Assembly (NCBI GenBank): GCA_046348855.1
Contig: JAXMDK010000008.1
Location: forward strand, 1-64,000
Length of the DNA: 64,000 nt
Direction: 5' to 3'
Origin: TMP-24 sp046348855
GTDB taxonomy: Bacteria > Pseudomonadota > Alphaproteobacteria > Rhodobacterales > Rhodobacteraceae
Shown: piece after piece, positions 61,666 through 64,000 of the stretch
Position numbering within the stretch: position 1 is the first letter of the stretch
Layout: every line of letters begins with the position of its first letter
Notes under the pieces: model-generated
What the model was told of the DNA's origin: nothing
What the model saw: only the letters and a program-made list of their open reading frames with translations
Database searches by the model: none
Translations under genes and position numbers: made by a program

Positions 61666-63195
61666 CTAGAACAGCCGCGCCAGCGCCGCCCCCAGCGCCA
61701 GCAGCCCCAGTCCAGCCGCCGCCTGAACCATCCAGCGGCGGCGCTCGGGCGCGGGCGCGGCCGGGTCGCGGTCCATCTGCCGGGTCATCAGGATCTCGGC
61801 CAGCTGCGGCAGTTTCGGCCCGAACCGGCTGAGCACCAGCATCGTCTTGCCCAGATCGCGCAACAGCGCCTGCGGCCCGACGTTGCGGCGCACGTAATCC
61901 TCGACGATCGGCTTGGCCACCTGCCAGATGTTGATGTGCGCATCGAGCGAGCGGGCCACGCCCTCGACCACCACCATCGTCCGCTGCAGGAGGATCAGTT
62001 CGGTCCGCGTCTGCATTCCGAACCGTTCCGTCACCTCGAACAGATAGGCCAGAAGCCGCGCCATCGAGATCTGGTTGGCCTCCATGCCGAAGATCGGCTC
62101 GCCCACTGCCCGCAGCGCCCGGGCAAAATCATGGATGTCGCGGTCGCGCGGCACATAGCCCGCCTCGAAATGCACCTCGGCCACCCGCACATAGTCGCGA
62201 CGAATGAAGCCCAGCAGAATCTCGGCATAGACGCGCCGGGTGTAGGCGTCGATCTGGCCCATGATGCCGAAATCATAGGCGATGATCGCGCCATCGGCGG
62301 CGACCTTCAGGTTGCCCTGGTGCATGTCGGCGTGAAAGAAGCCGTCGCGCAGCGCATGGCTGAGAAACAGCCCCAGCACCCGCGCCGCCAGCGCCGGGCA
62401 ATCGTGGCCCGCCGCCCGCAAGGCCTCGACATCGCCCAGGGGGATGCCTTCGGCCCAGCCCAGCGTCATCACCCGCCGCGACGAGAACTGCCAATAGGGT
62501 TGCGGCACGCGAAAGCCCTTGTCGCCGGCGGTATTGGCGGCGAATTCCGAGGCAGCCGCGCTTTCCAGCCGCAGGTCGAGCTCGCTCATCACCACGCCTT
62601 CGAAATGGGCGATGACCTGGGTTGGCCGCAGCCGGCGCGACGCGGGCGATAGCGCCTCGATCAGGCTCGCGGCGAAATAGAAGGCGTCGATGTCGCGGCG
62701 GAAGGCGCGTTCGATGCCGGGGCGCAGGATCTTGACCGCGACGTCGGCGCCGCTGTCGGCCAGGCTGGCGCGGTGCACCTGCGCGATGGATGCCGCCGCC
62801 ACCGGCTCGGAAAAGGCGCTGAACAGCTCTGCAGGCGGGCGGCCCAGTTCCGCCGCGACCGTGGCCTTGGCGGTGTCGATGTCGAAGGGCGGCAGCTTGT
62901 CCTGCAAGACGCGCAGCTGGTTCGACAGTTCCTCGCCCACCACGTCGGGCCGGGTCGACAGTACCTGGCCGAACTTGATGTAGGCCGGTCCCAGCGCGGT
63001 GATCGCCCGCGTCACCGGCGGCAGCGCCGGGTCACCGCGATAGCCCAGCCAGCGGAACGGCCGGCCGAGAACCCGCGCCAGAAGCCGCAGGCGCGGCGGC
63101 ACGTCCATCGCCTCCAGCGCCACCTTCATCGCGCCCGTCCGCTCGAAGGTCGCGCCGGTGCGGATCAGTCGCCACAGGTTGTGCGGTCCGCGCAT
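61666..63195 (-). CDS. ubiB: UbiB-type ubiquinone biosynthesis kinase-like protein
   Basis: A 509-residue atypical protein-kinase-like (ADCK/UbiB) ATPase needed for ubiquinone synthesis or transport. The invariant KxGQ motif is in YIKFGQVLSTRPDVV. Kinase-like elements are DVAVKILRPGIERAF, FFHADMHQGNLKV and IIAYDFGIMGQID. A hydrophobic C-terminal helix (AAAGLGLLALGAALARLF) anchors it in the membrane. It begins one base after the ubiE stop, so the two form an operon. Confidence 0.96.
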   Translation of the reverse strand: MRGPHNLWRLIRTGATFERTGAMKVALEAMDVPPRLRLLARVLGRPFRWLGYRGDPALPPVTRAITALGPAYIKFGQVLSTRPDVVGEELSNQLRVLQDKLPPFDIDTAKATVAAELGRPPAELFSAFSEPVAAASIAQVHRASLADSGADVAVKILRPGIERAFRRDIDAFYFAASLIEALSPASRRLRPTQVIAHFEGVVMSELDLRLESAAASEFAANTAGDKGFRVPQPYWQFSSRRVMTLGWAEGIPLGDVEALRAAGHDCPALAARVLGLFLSHALRDGFFHADMHQGNLKVAADGAIIAYDFGIMGQIDAYTRRVYAEILLGFIRRDYVRVAEVHFEAGYVPRDRDIHDFARALRAVGEPIFGMEANQISMARLLAYLFEVTERFGMQTRTELILLQRTMVVVEGVARSLDAHINIWQVAKPIVEDYVRRNVGPQALLRDLGKTMLVLSRFGPKLPQLAEILMTRQMDRDPAAPAPERRRWMVQAAAGLGLLALGAALARLF

Positions 63196-63196
63196 C

Positions 63197-63949
63197 CTAG
63201 ATCTTCCAGCCCGAATGCAGCGCGGCGATACCCATCGACAGGTTGCGGTAGCTCACCTGCCCGAAGCCCGCCTGCCGGATCATCGCCGCGAATGCCTCCT
63301 GATCGGGGAACCGCCGGATCGATTCCACCAGATACTGGTAACTCGCGCGGTCGTTGGCGACGATCTGGCCCATCAGCGGGATGACGTTGAAGGAATAGCG
63401 GTCGTAGGCCCATTGCAGCGCCGGGTTCGGCAACTGGCTGAATTCGAGCACCATCAGCCTCCCGCCGGGTCGCAGCACCCGGTAGGCCTCCACCAGCGCG
63501 TCGGCGATGCGGGTCACGTTGCGGATGCCGAAGCTGATCGTATAGACGTCGAAACTTCCGCTGGCGAAGGGCAGCGCCATCGCATCGCCGACCACCCAGT
63601 CGAGCTGCGCCGCCAGGTTGCCGGCCTCGGCCCGCTTGCGCCCCTCGACCAGCATCGATTCGGTCATGTCGCAAACCGTGGCACGGCCGGTCTTCGCCCG
63701 CCCGAGGAAGCGGAAGGCGATGTCGCCGGTGCCGCCCGCCACGTCCAGCAGCCGCTGGCCCGGCCGGGGCGCCAGCCAGTCCATCATCGCGTCCTTCCAC
63801 AGGCGGTGGACGCCGACACTCATCAGGTCGTTCATCACGTCATAACGGTTGGCGACGCGGGTAAAGACGCCATGCACCAGCCCGGCCTTCTCGCGCTCGG
63901 GCACGGTCTGAAAGCCGAAGTGGGTGGTCTCGGGTCGGTCCTGGGTCAT
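63197..63949 (-). CDS. ubiE: Ubiquinone C-methyltransferase UbiE
   Basis: SAM-dependent C-methylase of ubiquinone (and, in some bacteria, menaquinone) synthesis. In the 250-residue protein the family signature is VFTRVANRYDVMNDLMSVGVHRLWKD, the SAM loop is LLDVAGGTGDIAFRFL, and the second signature is VTRIADALVEAYRVLRPGGRLMVLEFSQ. It is the promoter-proximal gene of ubiE-ubiB. The 51 bases upstream to the window edge show only its leader. Confidence 0.97.
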   Translation of the reverse strand: MTQDRPETTHFGFQTVPEREKAGLVHGVFTRVANRYDVMNDLMSVGVHRLWKDAMMDWLAPRPGQRLLDVAGGTGDIAFRFLGRAKTGRATVCDMTESMLVEGRKRAEAGNLAAQLDWVVGDAMALPFASGSFDVYTISFGIRNVTRIADALVEAYRVLRPGGRLMVLEFSQLPNPALQWAYDRYSFNVIPLMGQIVANDRASYQYLVESIRRFPDQEAFAAMIRQAGFGQVSYRNLSMGIAALHSGWKI

Positions 63950-64000
63950 GACGCTGCCTGCACTGATCTTGCCTTCCTTACACGGGGGCGGGCCTGATAG

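Overview
The window reads as chromosomal core sequence of a motile, high-GC alphaproteobacterium of the order Rhodobacterales. The evidence is a SAM/SAH riboswitch ahead of metK (a class known essentially from this order), a DUF1013/TrcR cell-cycle regulator, a COQ9-type ubiquinone gene, flaF and flbT next to the flagellin gene, and strongly GC-biased third codon positions. I cannot name a genus. No rRNA, tRNA, CRISPR array, integrase or transposase was seen; the only RNA genes or elements recognised are the SRP RNA and the riboswitch.

Layout. 1-6.5 kb: an rpsA/cmk/aroA translation and precursor block interrupted by two unrelated genes, then trmB, queF and an AT-richer TrmH-like methyltransferase. 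6.5-13.4 kb: a long minus-strand run nudC, SRPBCC protein, phoH, ybeY, corC, lnt, riboswitch, metK. 13.5-23.7 kb: a CpdB-like nucleotidase, the SRP RNA, and a complete kdpFABCDE potassium-uptake operon preceded by an extra 27-codon membrane ORF. 23.8-30.1 kb: a HAD phosphatase, an M24-fold protein, dnaX-ybaB-recR (recR with a 3' frameshift) and small exported proteins. 30.1-30.5 kb: a gene-free stretch packed with hairpins. 30.5-39.9 kb: trcR, RNase T2, quinone oxidoreductase with COQ9, rpsU, DUF2182 protein, lytic transglycosylase, ClC channel, a divergent Lrp/ald pair, an NlpE-like lipoprotein and mscL. 40-48.7 kb: pheT, dapD, a serine/threonine dehydratase without a canonical start codon, a LOG-family protein, rlmN and an ABC exporter.

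48.8-61.6 kb is a flagellar island. Minus strand: flgB-flgC-fliE-fliQ-flgF-flgG-flgA-flgH-fliL (rod, L-ring and export). Plus strand: fliI. Minus strand again: rod-binding protein, FlgN-like chaperone, flagellin, flaF, flbT, DUF1217 protein. Plus strand: fliK-flgD. An 836-bp gene-free gap lies inside it. Three flagellar promoter regions carry TTA-type half-sites with 7-bp spacers, compatible with CtrA-family control. The window closes with ubiE-ubiB, which with the COQ9 gene gives three ubiquinone-biosynthesis genes.

Most calls rest on family motifs recognised by eye. Promoters, operators and several start codons are inferences and are marked as such.
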